Assembly (NCBI GenBank): GCA_023374025.1
Contig: SIJG01000006.1
Coordinates: forward strand, 1,983,102-2,047,101
DNA length: 64,000 bases
Direction of reading: 5' to 3'
DNA from: Heterodera schachtii
Taxonomy: Eukaryota > Nematoda > Chromadorea > Rhabditida > Heteroderidae
The notes under the pieces: generated by a model
What the model was told of the DNA's origin: nothing
Database searches by the model: none
Seen by the model: the letters and a program-made list of their open reading frames with translations, nothing else
Shown here: positions 33,801 through 45,764 of the stretch, piece by piece
Numbering within the stretch: the first letter of the stretch is position 1
Layout of the letters: each line of letters opens with the position of its first letter
Translations under genes and position numbers: made by a program

Positions 33801-34269
33801 TATAATTCTTTTTCAAAGAAAAATTTAATGAATCTTGAAATTTAGAATAACCCAATAAATTGCTCAAAAGATTTCAAAGTAAATTAATTTTTTATGTTTG
33901 TATATAGAAGAATCATCATCAGCAGGAAGTCCAAGACGCTCAAAGACGAAAAAGGACGACACCACCAAAGAAAAAGGTTCGTGAATGATGAAGAAATGAT
34001 CCACTAAAAGGATATTTCAATTCCGAAATAATATTTTAAAATTCCAAAAATATTCTCCCAAAAAAAAAATTCGGAGTGTGCGAAGCGAACCTGAGATTTT
34101 TAAAAAGTTCCGCCACAAAATTCTTATAAAATTAGCCAACACTATGTTGACAGGGGGCTGCCGCTTTCAAAAAGTGAAATTTTCTCCTCTTTTATTTTTA
34201 GGAAAGAATCCGTTGCAGAAGTTTACGAAATCACTAAGCAGCCTGTTTTCGCGTGAGAAAAAACACTAA
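29901..34269 (+). CDS. Locus C long form: secreted UIM-array protein with a basic tail
   Basis: Exons: 29901-30042, 31026-31100, 31185-31262, 31839-32303, 33145-33384, 33579-33647, 33908-33976, 34202-34269 (1206 nt, 401 aa). Every internal intron is phase 1. The order is: signal peptide; two duplicated Asn/Asp/His-rich exons (NWFGHDETNW, NWYIQDDVNW); an exon of UIM-like helices ENLQRAFRESEQD, ENLRRTLAESAQA, ENLRRALADSAQA and KQIQLARTLSM; a KPKKKKKKDGKKK basic exon with a poly-Ser run; two duplicated 69-nt SxRRSKTKK exons; and a terminal exon GKNPLQKFTKSLSSLFSREK. UIMs bind ubiquitin; that they do so here is inference from the pattern acid-L-x-x-A-x-x-x-S-x-x-acid. Donors after exons at 31100 and 31262 are GTTCTT, so read-through ends are possible. 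Confidence 0.6.
30620..30815 (+). repeat. 30-bp coding repeat (SRPTVTQSAP unit)
   Basis: Tandem units of CGTCCTACTGTAACACAATC plus CAGCACCGTCC. There are six or so copies here, three at 40795-40870, and diverged units in locus F (58120-58620). Confidence 0.85.
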
Positions 34270-34915
34270 GCAAAGGAAATGTTGAGAAAAAAATGAAGAA
34301 GAGTTTGATGATTAGAGAAATAGAGTTTGTGTGAATTTTTAGTGATTTAACTATTTTTCTGAGGCTTTTGTTTTGGTATTTAACGCATGAAAAAAACCAT
34401 TTTTATCACGAAAAAACCCTTTATTTTAAAGGCACTTTTCGTCACTGGGAATCATTATCGAGGATTCTAACTAAATGATTACGCTACTATTTTGGTTTTC
34501 GTTTTTTTTTGTCAATATTTATTATTTGATGAGAAAATTCTTAACGAAAATGCAATTAAAAATAAACGAAAATTCTGCCAAAAGGATCTATTTTTACTGT
34601 TAATTTCAACAATTGGTCCTTAAACTTACAAATTGTTAAAAACAAACTTTTAAGTCTTACAAAAAATTTTCCAATTACTTGAAAATAGGAGAAATTCATC
34701 TGATAAAGTAAAAAAACTGAAGATTTCTTTTAAACATTTATAATCTTTTAAACAAATTTTTAAACAAATATTTTCACTTTTTGCCATGTTTTAGTCATTA
34801 TGCAATTATTATTTTGAGATTTTTCGGAACTAAAAAAGCGCCTGAGAAACTGAGAAAAAAAATTGATTCAAAAATCTGTCGATAAGAGTTTTTGAAGAAC
34901 TATGAACTTTTTTCA
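34270..34915. other. Downstream flank of locus C
   Basis: No gene seen. The segment is duplicated downstream of locus D, at about 44408-44640 (partial) and 46363-46880, and partly at 54120-54660. Confidence 0.6.
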
Positions 34916-34918
34916 TCA

Positions 34919-34983
34919 ATGATACATTTATTCACAATGCTTATTTGCGCCATATTCACCATAAATCATTCCGTTGCCGAAAA
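34919..34983 (+). pseudogene. Isolated signal-peptide-like exon
   Basis: ATG followed by a hydrophobic run (MIHLFTMLICAIFTINHSVA) and a GTAAAT donor in phase 2. The next acceptor (35132) opens an exon that needs a phase-1 partner, so the two do not join in frame. A decayed copy lies near 54670-54735. It may be an orphan first exon. Confidence 0.35.
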
Positions 34984-35132
34984 GTAAATTTTTAAAACTC
35001 ATTAAATTGAATAATGAAAAATAATTTTTTTTAAAATAAAATTTTTAATAAGTATCTCTATTTGAAAACTAATTTTTAATATATCTATTCTTAATTTATA
35101 CATTAAATTACAAATTTATCATTTGTTTTCAG

Positions 35133-36011
35133 TGGCACCAGTCATTGTACACGGGGATTTCTGGTAAATGAAATTTTAAGTTAAATTAAATTTATATTTT
35201 TTCAAATTATGCAATTTGCAGGTCAAATAACATGTTTTCAAGACGTTTTTATACCACTAAAATACAGTAATCTTTCTGACTGTAATAAAATACAGTAATT
35301 CTTTCTGACTGTAGACACCGGTGTCACCGATTTGTTGCGCATTATTTACGTCAGTGTCGATGCAGCGCTGAGACGACTTCATTTTGACGCTTGGTTGGCA
35401 TTGTACTGCTCCGAACTGAACTCTGTCCTGACACAGCTTGGCAAAGTGTGCATAATTAATTAACCTGTTAAAGGATTTTTATAATTTTCACAACGTTGCT
35501 TAGGAATAGCAAGTTTTTAAATCTTCATATTATTTCGATAGCTCTGAGTGTCCTCTCTTCTATTAACCTGCAAAATTTCTAAAATTTTCGTTTAATTTCA
35601 AAAAAATTATAGCCAGAAGAGCTCAGAAAACTAGGTTTTTTGTTGAGGTTTTTGATCATAATTCTTTTGAAATTGAATGGAATTTTTTGAAAATTGCTGG
35701 GTAATATTGGCACTATAGAATGATATCAAGAATATCTTTTTGAGTAAGGTCATAACACCACCATTTATAAGACGTATGAAATTTTTTTTATTAATTAAAT
35801 TTTGCGTTTTTTTTGCCAAGACTCCTCCTGATCAACAACAACGATCATTGGAACTGATCAGACAAAATGATTGGCCCACCACAATGGCTACGAGCTGTGC
35901 TTTCAATTGTTTTTGCTCACCAACATTCTCGGCACTGTTAAACAGCAGAACGAACAGAAACGGGTGAAACTGATCAAACGGATGAGAGAATTATATGATG
36001 ACATCTGTTAA
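35133..36011 (+). pseudogene. Relic of a CHK / ecdysteroid-kinase-like (DUF1679-type) gene
   Basis: Exon 35133-35163 reads VAPVIVHGDFW and joins in phase 2 across a GT-AG intron to exon 35222 onwards (SNNMF), restoring the HGDxWxxN catalytic motif of CHK/EcKinase-like phosphotransferases. That exon soon stops. After a short direct repeat, 35314-35448 encodes DTGVTDLLRIIYVSVDAALR and LYCSELNSVLTQLGK, which match the C-lobe of that family. The piece at 35821-36011 continues with TPPDQQQRSLELIRQ, then needs a frameshift to reach QQNEQKRVKLIKRMRELYDD and a stop. The DWQ region and the whole N-lobe are missing, so I call a pseudogene. The family assignment rests on recalled motifs. Confidence 0.6.
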
Positions 36012-37040
36012 TTTGAATATTCATTAAATTTATTTGTTTTTTAATCATTTTTGCAATTTTATATTTGATATAAATGAATATTATTATAAACAAATAGGCT
36101 CAAATTATTGATGATGATTTTATTCTTCTGTGAATAAATTAAATTAATTTAATCGTAATCGGTAAAAACAAATATAATTTTTATTTTGGCTAAATCTGAA
36201 AATATAATGATGAACAACTGAGAAAATTTAAAAAACATATAAGAATCTTTTGAGAGAAAATCCCCCAAATGCATGAAATTATAAGTCATTAGTTTAAGTA
36301 GGCAAAAATTGAAGGCCATAGTGATCTGATTCTAAGCCTTTTTGATAATTTTTTTCAGCTGGGTTGACGGAGCATTAATTAGTTTTGCATAATTTGATAT
36401 AATCATGAACAATTAGGACTCTTTTAAAAGCTCTAAGCTAACCATACCATCATAATTTAAAGCAAAATTTTTTGAAACTTTTTTCTTCTTTTTTCTTCAA
36501 GCTCCCAATTTTCCCAAAATCCCGGTCCCAGCTGCTCAACTCATAAGTGACGGAAACATTATGATTTTTGAATTTTTTTTGTCATTTTGAAAGCTAAGGA
36601 AAATTTTAAATTATTTTAAAATAAAATATAAATATATTTATTTAAAACAATCAATAAACGTAAAATAGATCGCCATTTCATTTAAGAAAAATATAATTAA
36701 AGATATGACAATTTCGTTAAATGGAGTGAAAATACAGTTTTACGAATCAATATTTATCTAATCAATATTCATCTAATCAATATTTAACAGTTTATAAAAA
36801 AATTATAGAAAAAAGGAAAGAAATATTATATAAGGAAAAGGAAAAGAGCATTTTTATGGAGGGCAATATTCATATGAATGTATATATTCATGCATTCACA
36901 TATTCATAGGCTTCTTTTATCTGTTTAAAATGTATATGCATAAATTTTTTATTGCTATAGGATTAACTCACCTAAGCATAATTCCAACATAATCCATTCA
37001 AATTAATGCCTAACAATGGCTGATGGACTGCATAAATATG
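36012..37040. other. AT-rich spacer
   Basis: No exon, RNA or clear repeat is seen apart from simple AT-rich words such as TCATCTAATCAATATT repeats near 36750. Confidence 0.4.
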
Positions 37041-37443
37041 AGCACGGCCCAAGCCGGTTTACCTCAGTTGGGCTACGGCAAGTTTGGGCCCCAGCGGGGT
37101 TTTGGCTATGATTTTTTCCTTGCCAACCAAATCCAATAATCTTGGTATCGTTTGATAGCCCTAACTTTCCTCTATTAGCCTGCAAAATTTAGAAAAATTT
37201 GGTTACGGTTCAAAAAAGTTATGACCAAAAAGGTTGGAAAATTGGTTTTTTGAAGATTTTTTGGTCATAGCTTTTTTTGAACTTAACCAAATTTTTATAA
37301 ATTTTGCAGGCTAATAGAGCATCTGAAGGGATATCGAATGATACCAAGAATGTTAGATTTGGTTGGCAAAGAAAAAAGTTATAGCCAAAACCCCGCTGGG
37401 GCCCAAACGTTCCGGGGCCCAACTGAGCGAGTCCGGCCCAAGC
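37041..37443. mobile_element. Foldback element with GC-rich ends, about 400 bp
   Basis: Left GGCCCAAGCC...TTTGGGCCCCAGCGGGG is mirrored on the right by CCCCGCTGGGGCCCAAA...GGCCCAAGC. The core again contains TTAGCCTGCAAAATTT, AAAAAAGTTATGACCAAAAA and their mirror. A shortened relative lies at about 59186-59345. Confidence 0.75.
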
Positions 37444-37753
37444 ACAATTCATCATTAAAAAATAAATTCACATATCCCAAACTTAAACCATATTTCAATG
37501 CATTTTCCTTAAACACATTTAGAATAAAACCTATAAAAAAGAAATATAAAATTTTGAAACTTTTAAAAAAAGATTCTTATTGGATTCAAGATACCTTTGA
37601 AAATTTAAAAAACACATTGACATTCTGCCAAAAACCCAATAAGAAAGCAAGTAAACGTTTTGCCGCTACCAGGAGGTGCTTGTTATGCAATAATGCGTGG
37701 CTGATCATCGGGCATGAGAATTGCCGACTGATTTTGACCACATTCAAGACGCT

Positions 37754-39198
37754 TCAATGCCGGATGGCGCAGAGCCGCGTTTCCTCAATTTGAGCAGGCA
37801 AGGACTGTTCATCCGAAGATGATAACAAGGTTCTCCAAATTTGTCTGGTTCCATTTTGCTCCGACGAAATTGAGCTGAACGAATTCGAACAAAACAGAGT
37901 CATCCGATTGACCATGGCTATTGCCGATTCGCAGGGGCTAAGAACAACTTCATGGCCCTCGCAAATGCGTTCAAAATCGCCATCGGAGTCGTGATTTCTG
38001 GCAGTTTGGTATGCCAGCAGAATCCTTGCCTGAAAGACGTACATCCCCCCTTGGACATACTTATTCACCTCTAAAACCCGGCCATTGGCACAATGCTTTC
38101 TTACCCCTGCTCGCTTGAATTGCGCCATCTTCCTCCCAAAATTCAACCAAATCAACAAACTTACTTTTGTTGTCAAGAAATTGCTCAAAACAACCCTTCC
38201 GTTATTGTCCAAAATGTGGAGAGTTGTCTCAATGGCAAACTCTTCCAATTTTGTCCTATTTTTAAGGAAACAAGACGACAATGCTGCTGCAATGCATTTT
38301 TCAGCTAAATGAATGCCAGTTGCGGCACTGAAGGGGAATTGGAACTTGGGAAGGGTTTCAATTATCCCTGTGCCCAAAATTGGCCTATGAGAAATGATTT
38401 TCTGGTCTGAAGCTTTGTCGTGTTTGGCCGGCAATATGAAGAGCCCAAATTGTCCAATTGCCAAATCCGGCGGTCGGTCAATTTGAACAGTTGTGGCAGA
38501 AATCAATGCGACAATTTGTAGTTGCTGGTAATCACTTAACGAAATTGATGCGGATAGAGCCGTTGAAAGACCCCAAAATCGGGGACCGCAAATTCAACGT
38601 AAACCAACCGATTCCCTTGTTTGGGATTTGCTCGAATGTCGGAAATGATGCCGAAGTCTTTATTCCCTTCGTGACATTGTCACTTTGGCAATTGCAGTCG
38701 CTTCAGCTTCGGCGTAGATCCTTTTTAAGTTTGAGATCCAATCCCATGATTTATTTAACTGCAACACTCTCCAATTAGTGACACAAATTATGTCCCCAAA
38801 TTTCACTGCTGTGTCCGACGACTTGGCCATCGTTTCCCAAATTTCACTTAATAAATCGTTAGCCACAAAGACGAATCCGGTCTTTCGTCTTGACCGAAAG
38901 GAATCACAATGACTCCGTCCTCCCTAATTTCGCAAACTACCATTTTCTTACCACCACTGAAATTTTCCTCTTCATCTGAATTTCGAGATTTTTTCTTTGA
39001 ACTTTGTTCATTCTCGCCTTTATCCACTTCCTCATTTTCAATCTTGACTTGGTCAGAATTTGCCATTGGATTTGGATCCATTTGGGTTCCACACTCTGAC
39101 CCGAGGGCCTTTGCATCTCCGTCCACTTCCATCTCTCCGACTTTTGTCTTCTCAGACGAATCCTGAGGCCCTTTCTCGACCGATTCATCATCATCCAT
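37754..39198 (-). pseudogene. GC-richer minus-strand gene, unrecognised, broken into three frames
   Basis: Three successive open stretches lie on the minus strand in different frames: 39198-38848 (acidic, begins MDDDESVEKGPQDSSEK, nuclear-type KKKSR), 38866-38660 (ANDLLSEIWETMAKSSDTAV, NWRVLQLNKSWDWISNL) and 38506-37754 (about 250 residues, mixed alpha/beta character, LILDNNGRVVLSNF-like core). Between 38660 and 38507 a further frame reads SFPTFEQIPNKGIGWFTLNL. Base use is clearly less AT-rich than its surroundings, which supports a real coding past. No GT-AG introns cleanly reconcile the frames, so I favour a decayed gene. I do not recognise the family. A related fragment lies at 46915-47209. 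Confidence 0.45.
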
Positions 39199-39229
39199 CC
39201 TTTTGCGAAATGCTGATTTATTAGCACGG

Positions 39230-40090
39230 TAAATATTTAAGTACTGTGCTCAAATATTTTAATTCGTTGCAGTAAAAAAATAATTAGTTTGGTGTTAATT
39301 ATTTCAACGTATACAGTCAGCATTTTAATATTTCTTACTGTATCAAATTCAAATGCGTACTGTGCATGCGAGCAATCATTTTTTGTGTAATTAAATATTA
39401 TATATTTTCCACTTTTAAACTCTCATTGTGAATAATTATCTGTGCCAATTTGCCTGTGGTTTTTAAAAAACAGGAATTGGCGATTTGTTTAATTAAATGT
39501 TTAAATAAATATTTTAAATTATTTCATGTGAATTATTTATTATTAAATTAATTAAATTTGTAAAGAGAAATAAAACTAATATATATATTTTTAAAATTAC
39601 TTCTGTTTAATTTTCAAAATTTTCAATTCTCTCTCTCTCTCTCCATCTTGTTTCTATCTCCTTTGGTTTCTTATATTGATCACGGCGGCGCTTGCAGTAA
39701 TTACCTCGTTTTGGGGTGGGAGAAAGGCCGAATATGTCAATTGAGAAATTTGCATTGCTATTAAATATTGTAAGTCATTTTTCGTTGAGTCTTTCTATTC
39801 CTTAAATTTGAACACGACAAAATTATGAAAATTTTGCGCTTAACAATTTTTCTTCAAGCTCCAAATTTAACATTTTTGTTCCTCTAATTGAAAAAATATA
39901 CGATTAAAAAATTTTTGACCAAAAAATGCAAAAATTGACTTCTTTTTTTGTCATAATTTTTTTGAAACAAATGAAAATTTTTTACATATTAATATAGATG
40001 ATTCGGTTCTTAGAGCCTTTTCAAATGATACAGAGAATGTTTAATTTGGATGTAATTGCTATTTCGTCACTCTCCTCGCGTCAATGAATA
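39230..40090. other. Spacer with a short CT repeat
   Basis: A (CT)n run at about 39630-39644; otherwise AT-rich. The part at 39770-40000 resembles 45575-45760, so it belongs to a duplicated block. No gene seen. Confidence 0.5.
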
Positions 40091-40303
40091 TCGTTGGCAA
40101 AAATAACAATTTTTGTCCCCCGTCCTTAATTAATTATTTTTTTTGCTCCTCATGACAAATATATATCTATAATTTTTTCTTATAATTCATCAAAAATAAT
40201 TCATTTTGCATAATTTTTAAAATTTTTATTTATTCATAAAAAAATGATATATAATTTTTGACAAAATAATTAATTTTTTAAATTTTAAAATACGAGTATT
40301 TCA

Positions 40304-40930
40304 ATGCATTATTACAAACTTGGCTTCCATATTTTACTTTTTTCTATAATTCGTCTGTTGTATCAAGCACATGGGCACGAAAACGATGAGGCTAACACTG
40401 GCTATGAGGGTCTCAGTGAACAAGACATGAATGACATGGGCATGGGTTTGTATTTTTAATTTATAATTTATCAGATAATTAATCATTGATCCAACTCTTA
40501 TTAAATTCTAAGTGCCTAATATGGTAAATTGGCACTTTAATTAGGGAATAATTAGACAATTGAAAGGAATCAGCCTTTTCAGAAGTTATGGGTTCAAGTC
40601 TCACCGCGTGTTGTTTTATATATAATAAATACTTATAAAAGATGGTTATCTAGGGTTTTAATCCGATTTTTAGACCCTGGCTTGATTGCGGGGATAATGA
40701 AAGCAAGGGCAGAAGCAGGTCAAGGCCAAAGCGATTCACAAGGCCAACAAACTAACAATTCGCCACCACCTTCTCCACCACGGCGGCCAGCAACTCGTCC
40801 TACTGTAACACAATCAGCACCGTCTCGTCCTACTGTAACAGAATCAGCACCGTCTCGTCCTACTGTAACACAACAACAAAATGAAGGCATTTTTGGAATT
40901 AAAAAATTAAATAACAATAATAAAAATTAA
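40304..40930 (+). CDS. Locus D short form: secreted SRPTV-repeat protein
   Basis: Exon 1 (40304-40445) encodes the same signal peptide type as locus C (LGFHILLFSIIRLLYQAHG) plus an acidic tail, ending in phase 1. Exon 2 (40674-40930) starts DPGLIAGIMKARAEAGQGQ, has a Pro-rich stretch and three SRPTVTxSAP units, and stops. Together they give 132 residues without interruption. About 200 bp upstream of the ATG is nearly identical to that of loci C and E, so the promoter was duplicated with the exon. Confidence 0.6.
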
Positions 40931-41221
40931 GAATGCCATTCAAAAAGAATAGAAAGATTAATAAAAGTGGATCAGATTAGCGTAAAATTACATTCATTCA
41001 TTGAAATAAATAAATTAAAAATATATAAAAATGTTTCATCTTATTCTGATTATTGTTAATTTTTAGATAATTGGTTTGGTAATGATGAAACAAATTGGTA
41101 TGATCATAATGATCATAATAATGGTACTCAAGTTCCCGGAGGTTCTTCATCTCCTGTATACCGAGGCAACAGATTTAATTAATTAATTTTTTACATTTAT
41201 TGTATTTTCAGTATACATATT

Positions 41222-42290
41222 ACCGTATATGCTCTATTTATATGCCAAGGTATATTATTTTTCAACCTCCTCACAAAGGGGTAGATAATTGGAGATTTGT
41301 AGACTAATGGAGACTGGGAGATTATTTTTCGGCTGATTTATTTAGTGGAAAATTTTTGAAATTTTTTTTGAACATGTCCCCAAAAAATGTCATCGGGTCA
41401 AAAAAAAATCATTTTTATTGCGTTTCTGTTAAACAACTTCAGAAAATTGACCCCAACAAATGGCAAAAATGTGTCATTTTTTTGCTTCCGTTATGCATAA
41501 AAATTGGAATTTTTAGTGGTGAAATTTTTTTGTTCTTGTTTTGAAGAAAGCAGCTCAAAAAACGCATTTCTGCGTTGAATTTTTTGATTCTGATGTCACT
41601 ATCGGTCGCTAGAAATTACTATTTTGGAGCTTTGTCACTAAAATAGTGAAAATTCACTATTTCGACATTTTTAGGAAAATTCCTTAAGAAAAATGCAATA
41701 AAAACAAAAAATACACCCCTAAGAATCGGTCTAAAAAATTTTTTCAAAAAATACCACTAAAAATTGGAAAATTTTATTAAAATTCCCACAATTTTTTTCT
41801 TAAAAAATTTTAATTAATGTTCAGTATTTGATAAGGGAATAGTTCAAAGGAAAAGTACCTCATTTGCAACTCCAACTAGTGAATAAAAATTTTGGCTTAA
41901 TTTTTGGCTGAAAATTATGTCACTATTCGTCACTATTTCGGACTTTTTGCTACTATTTTGTCATTATTTTGCAATTTTTGCTCACTATTTTAGTTAACTA
42001 TTTCGAGATTTTCTGTCACTAAAAGTAGCGAACCTACTCTGATGATGATGCAGGGCTGGATGGAGTCAGAGATGACAATGAATTGTTCATTTATTAGCCC
42101 CTTTTACTGTTGAATTAAGTTTAACTTTTTTTTTGGAAAATGTGCCAAATAAATTATTAAAAAATTCTATTTATCCCACCTGGCACATAAATGGAGACTG
42201 GTATATTATTTTTCAACCTCCTCAAAGGGGTATATAATTGGAGACCGGCAGATTAATGGAGACTGGCATATAAAAAGAGCATATACGGTA
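41222..42290. mobile_element. TIR element (family TACCGTAWATGCTC) with nested CACTAAAATAG element
   Basis: Ends TACCGTATATGCTCTATTTA and TAAAAAGAGCATATACGGTA. A CACTATTTTGG-type element occupies about 41540-42030. It is an insertion inside locus D absent from locus C. Confidence 0.65.
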
Positions 42291-43799
42291 TATATATATA
42301 TATAGATATATATTAAATCTTTTTAGAAAATTGGTATGACCCTGAAAAAACCAAATCACCTTGATAATTGTTTAAAAACTCTAATAAAAATTTCAAGTAA
42401 GTTTTTCCTCTAATTTAATTCAAAAAATTCCTCTTATTTTTTGACATTTTTTGCCAAAATTAGAACATAATTAAAAACCCTTTTTACCATGTTTATTTAC
42501 ATTTATTTCTTTTGTCAATATCAATTAGCAAATAAAATTTTTTATAAAATTTAATTGCCTAAAAAAATATATTAGCAAATTTCTCAAAACAAACTTGGCT
42601 ATTTAGATGATGATGATGATGATGATGAGGTTTTACGTCGCATCCTTGCGGAATCGGCACAAGCATTTCAATCAAATAATAATGCCATAGATGATGAGAA
42701 TTTACAGCGCGCCCTCAGGGAATCGGAACAAGCCTTTCAATCGAATGATAATGACGATTACCAAAGTGTCATTGAAGCATCAATGCGCGAATTGCAAGCG
42801 CAAGAGGAAAATCAATTCGAGTTGGCCCGAACACTTTCAATGAGGCAATCCCGAAATAATTATGACAACGGAGTTGGCTCAGACAATGAAGACATTGAAA
42901 CGCAACAGGCTTTATTTCGATCACTTTCCGTACAATCCAATCTGCGCCGGAACAATCGTGTGTCAAATCCACAGGTTCGCATAAAATGTATATGGTAGAT
43001 TGATTACGGATAGATATTAGGGACGCAAAAATTCGCGATTTCTCAAAAAGCACATAAATGATTTATATTAACTTAGGTTCCTTTTGTGTGTTTTTACCAA
43101 AAAAATTGTGTAAAAATTAAAATTTCATGAAAAAATGGATGATTTTTAAGAATCTAAAAATTTTTAAGAAAAATTACTATCAGAGTTTCGGGGGAACAGG
43201 ATGAGTAGAGTAATTTGAAATTAGATAAAGAGCATTGGCAATTTCACATATTCGGGCTCGGGTCCGCTTTTGAATCTTGCCACCTTGCTAATGTGATCAA
43301 ACCGAAGAAGAAAAAGAAGAAGTCGACCACAACGACGACGACAAATGGGAAGAAAAAGAGGAATGACGAAGTGCCATCATCATCATCCACAAGACGTTCA
43401 TCATCATCGTCATCGTCAACACGACGTTCAAGCCAACCAAAACCGCAGAAAGTGAAAGGTCGGGGAAGGTCAAAAGAGCGTTTTGAGGCGCGCTTTTCCA
43501 AAGCTGTTTTTTTTTTGGTTTTTTTTTGTTTTGCAATATGGGGAATTGCGGCGCCGGTAGGAGACGCCGAAAAAATTGTGAATTGGTTGTAATTTGTAAG
43601 AAATTTTCAGCAAAAATTACCATTTTTGAGATTTTGAGCCATAAGAATAAATATGTTTTGGGGGGCCGCCGGTGCCAATAGTCGCCGCTGGGAAAATTTT
43701 TGAATTTTGAATGAATTTTGTTAAAATATTCGCTTTGAAATCATAAATCTACTGTAACTAGTTAGTAATTACATAATAATCAGTACGCAACAAAATTTT

Positions 43800-43900
43800 A
43801 CCAAACAAAGCCTAAGCAAAGCATAGGCCTAAAGCATAGGCCATGCCAAAGCCATTGTACAAGTAGCCTTTGTATGAATTGCCTTTTGTACGGGTTGTCA
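43800..43900 (+). repeat. TTAGGC-like tract with GTAC-rich flank (copy 2)
   Basis: GCCTAAGCAAAGCATAGGCC-type words are followed by TTGTACAAGTAGCC and TTTTGTACGGGTTG. The arrangement parallels 14160-14390. Confidence 0.45.
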
Positions 43901-44407
43901 TGAAATCAGGACTAGAGTGCATCCTGAACAAGAATTCCGAAAAATTTTTTTATTTATATTTATATATAGAAGAAGCATCAACATTAGCAGGAAGTTCAAG
44001 CCGCTCAAAGACGAAAAAGGACACCAATGAAGAAAAAGGTTCGGCAAACAGGAAATGAATGATTCACTTACCTAACGGATAATTTTTTAAATTTCTAAAT
44101 TTGAATTATATTTTTAATCAAAAAAAATTGTCCCAGACAAAAAAGATTCGAAGGGTACGGAGCGAATCAGAGATTTTTTTAAAAAAACTTCCGGCACAAA
44201 AAAATTTTTTGTTCCTAGTGATTTGAGGATTTTGTGGTAAAATCTAAAAGCGAAAATTCTAAGGAAAATTAGTTGGCTTTGTTTACAGGCGCCGCTGAAA
44301 ATTTTTTAAAAAGGTGAAATTTCCTTTTTTTTATTTTAGGAAAGAATCCATTGCTGAAGTTTACGAAATCACTAAGCAGCCTGTTTTCGCGTGAGAAAAA
44401 ACACTAA

Positions 44408-45760
44408 AAGCAAAGGAAATTTAGAGAAAAAAATGAAGAAGAGTTTGATGATTGAAAAAATAGAGTTTGTGTGAATTTTTGTGATTTAACTATTTTTCTG
44501 AGACTTTTGTTTCGGTATTTAACGCATGAAAAAAAAACATTTTTTAACCTGAAAATCATTAATTTAAATTGCACTTTTCGTCATTGGAATAATTATTATT
44601 GAATTCTAACAAAATTCGTTTACGCTATTGTTTTGGTTTCCTTCTATTTAATAAAATAATTGTTTTCCATTTTATTATTTATGTTTTACAAAAAATTAAT
44701 CAAATTGATTAAAATTAGGCTCCACGGCTTTTGACGTAAAAGTAATTTTTAATTTAATTGGTCCGGCCCATACTGGAATGAAAAATAATTACTTGAAATA
44801 GCATAATGCTCTGTAATAAAAAAAGATTAAATTGAAGTCAAGAATACATTTGAAAATTTAAAAAAACATTGACGTTCTGCCAAAAACCCAATAAGAAAGC
44901 TCATTTTGTACTTAAAGTTATTGCATACATAAACAACGAAAATTTTTATAATTAATTTAAATTTTATTATTAAATTATAAAATTAAAAGCCTTTTTCTCT
45001 ATTATATTATTAAAATTATGTTTTATTTTATAATATACATGTACAGTTGTACAATTTCAATATGCATTTAATTTAATAAAAAATTTAATATATTAATTTT
45101 CCAAATTGATTTTCGTAATTCATATGAAAACATAATAAAATATTAGAAATATGCAGCATTATTGGATGCATTTTTGGATGCATTTTATTATTTTTACTTT
45201 AAAATAATAGCTACAGGTTGCTAATTTATTTAAAATGCCTTATTGTTTGTTAGCTCTAAAATTTTTTGTATATGTCATAGTTTTATTTTAATTTCGGCAA
45301 AATTAAGAAATTTTTCATCACTTTCCCGAAGTTTTTAACTGGCTAACTTGCTGGAATATTTCATAAAAACCTTCGTTTTTTTTTGCTATGAAAAATTTTA
45401 ATAATTTTTCTCAGAGTCACTAATTACGTGAAAAACGACTATTAAAAATTATTAAACATTGTAAGTCAATTATGAATAAACGCATTTTTTCAAAATTTTC
45501 TTTTCTTTCATCATTAAAACTAAGAAAGCAATCAATTTATCAAAAATCTCTCTAACAAAAAAATCAAATTTGTTCGTTTGAGTCTTTATACTCACGAAAT
45601 TTGAAAACACCACAAAAAATTATGAAATTTTCGCGCTTAAAAATTTTTTCTTCAGGCCCCAAATTTAACATTGTGGTCCTCTTGTTGAAAAAATTATACA
45701 AGATTAAAAAATTATGGCCAAAAAAGTGCAAAAATTTACTTTCTTTTTTTGTCATAATCT
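44408..45760. other. Decayed duplicated flank
   Basis: No exon visible. Parts match the locus C downstream flank and the 29240-29480 and 39770-40000 spacers. Confidence 0.45.
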
Positions 45761-45764
45761 TATA

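Larger units (their letters stand above)
41067..44407 (+). pseudogene. Locus D long-form exons, damaged copy of locus C
   Basis: Recognisable exons: 41067-41141 (NWFGNDETNW), 42327-about 42365 (NWYDPEKTKSP, then stop), 42607-42998 (UIM-like ENLQRALRESEQA and others), about 43290-43458 (KPKKKKKK, poly-Ser/Thr), 43970-44038, 44340-44407. Damage relative to C: the second NWY exon runs into a stop; the donor at the end of the UIM exon has changed from GGTACA to GGATAG; and a deletion has removed the acceptor and first half of the basic exon (joined at about 43288). A 1.07-kb transposon sits at 41222-42290. The terminal exons are intact. The short form remains intact, so D may have kept only that product. 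Confidence 0.6.

Noticed and set aside
43244..43501. Minus-strand Asp-rich frame
   Set aside because: It is the complement of poly-Ser/Lys codons in the locus D basic exon.
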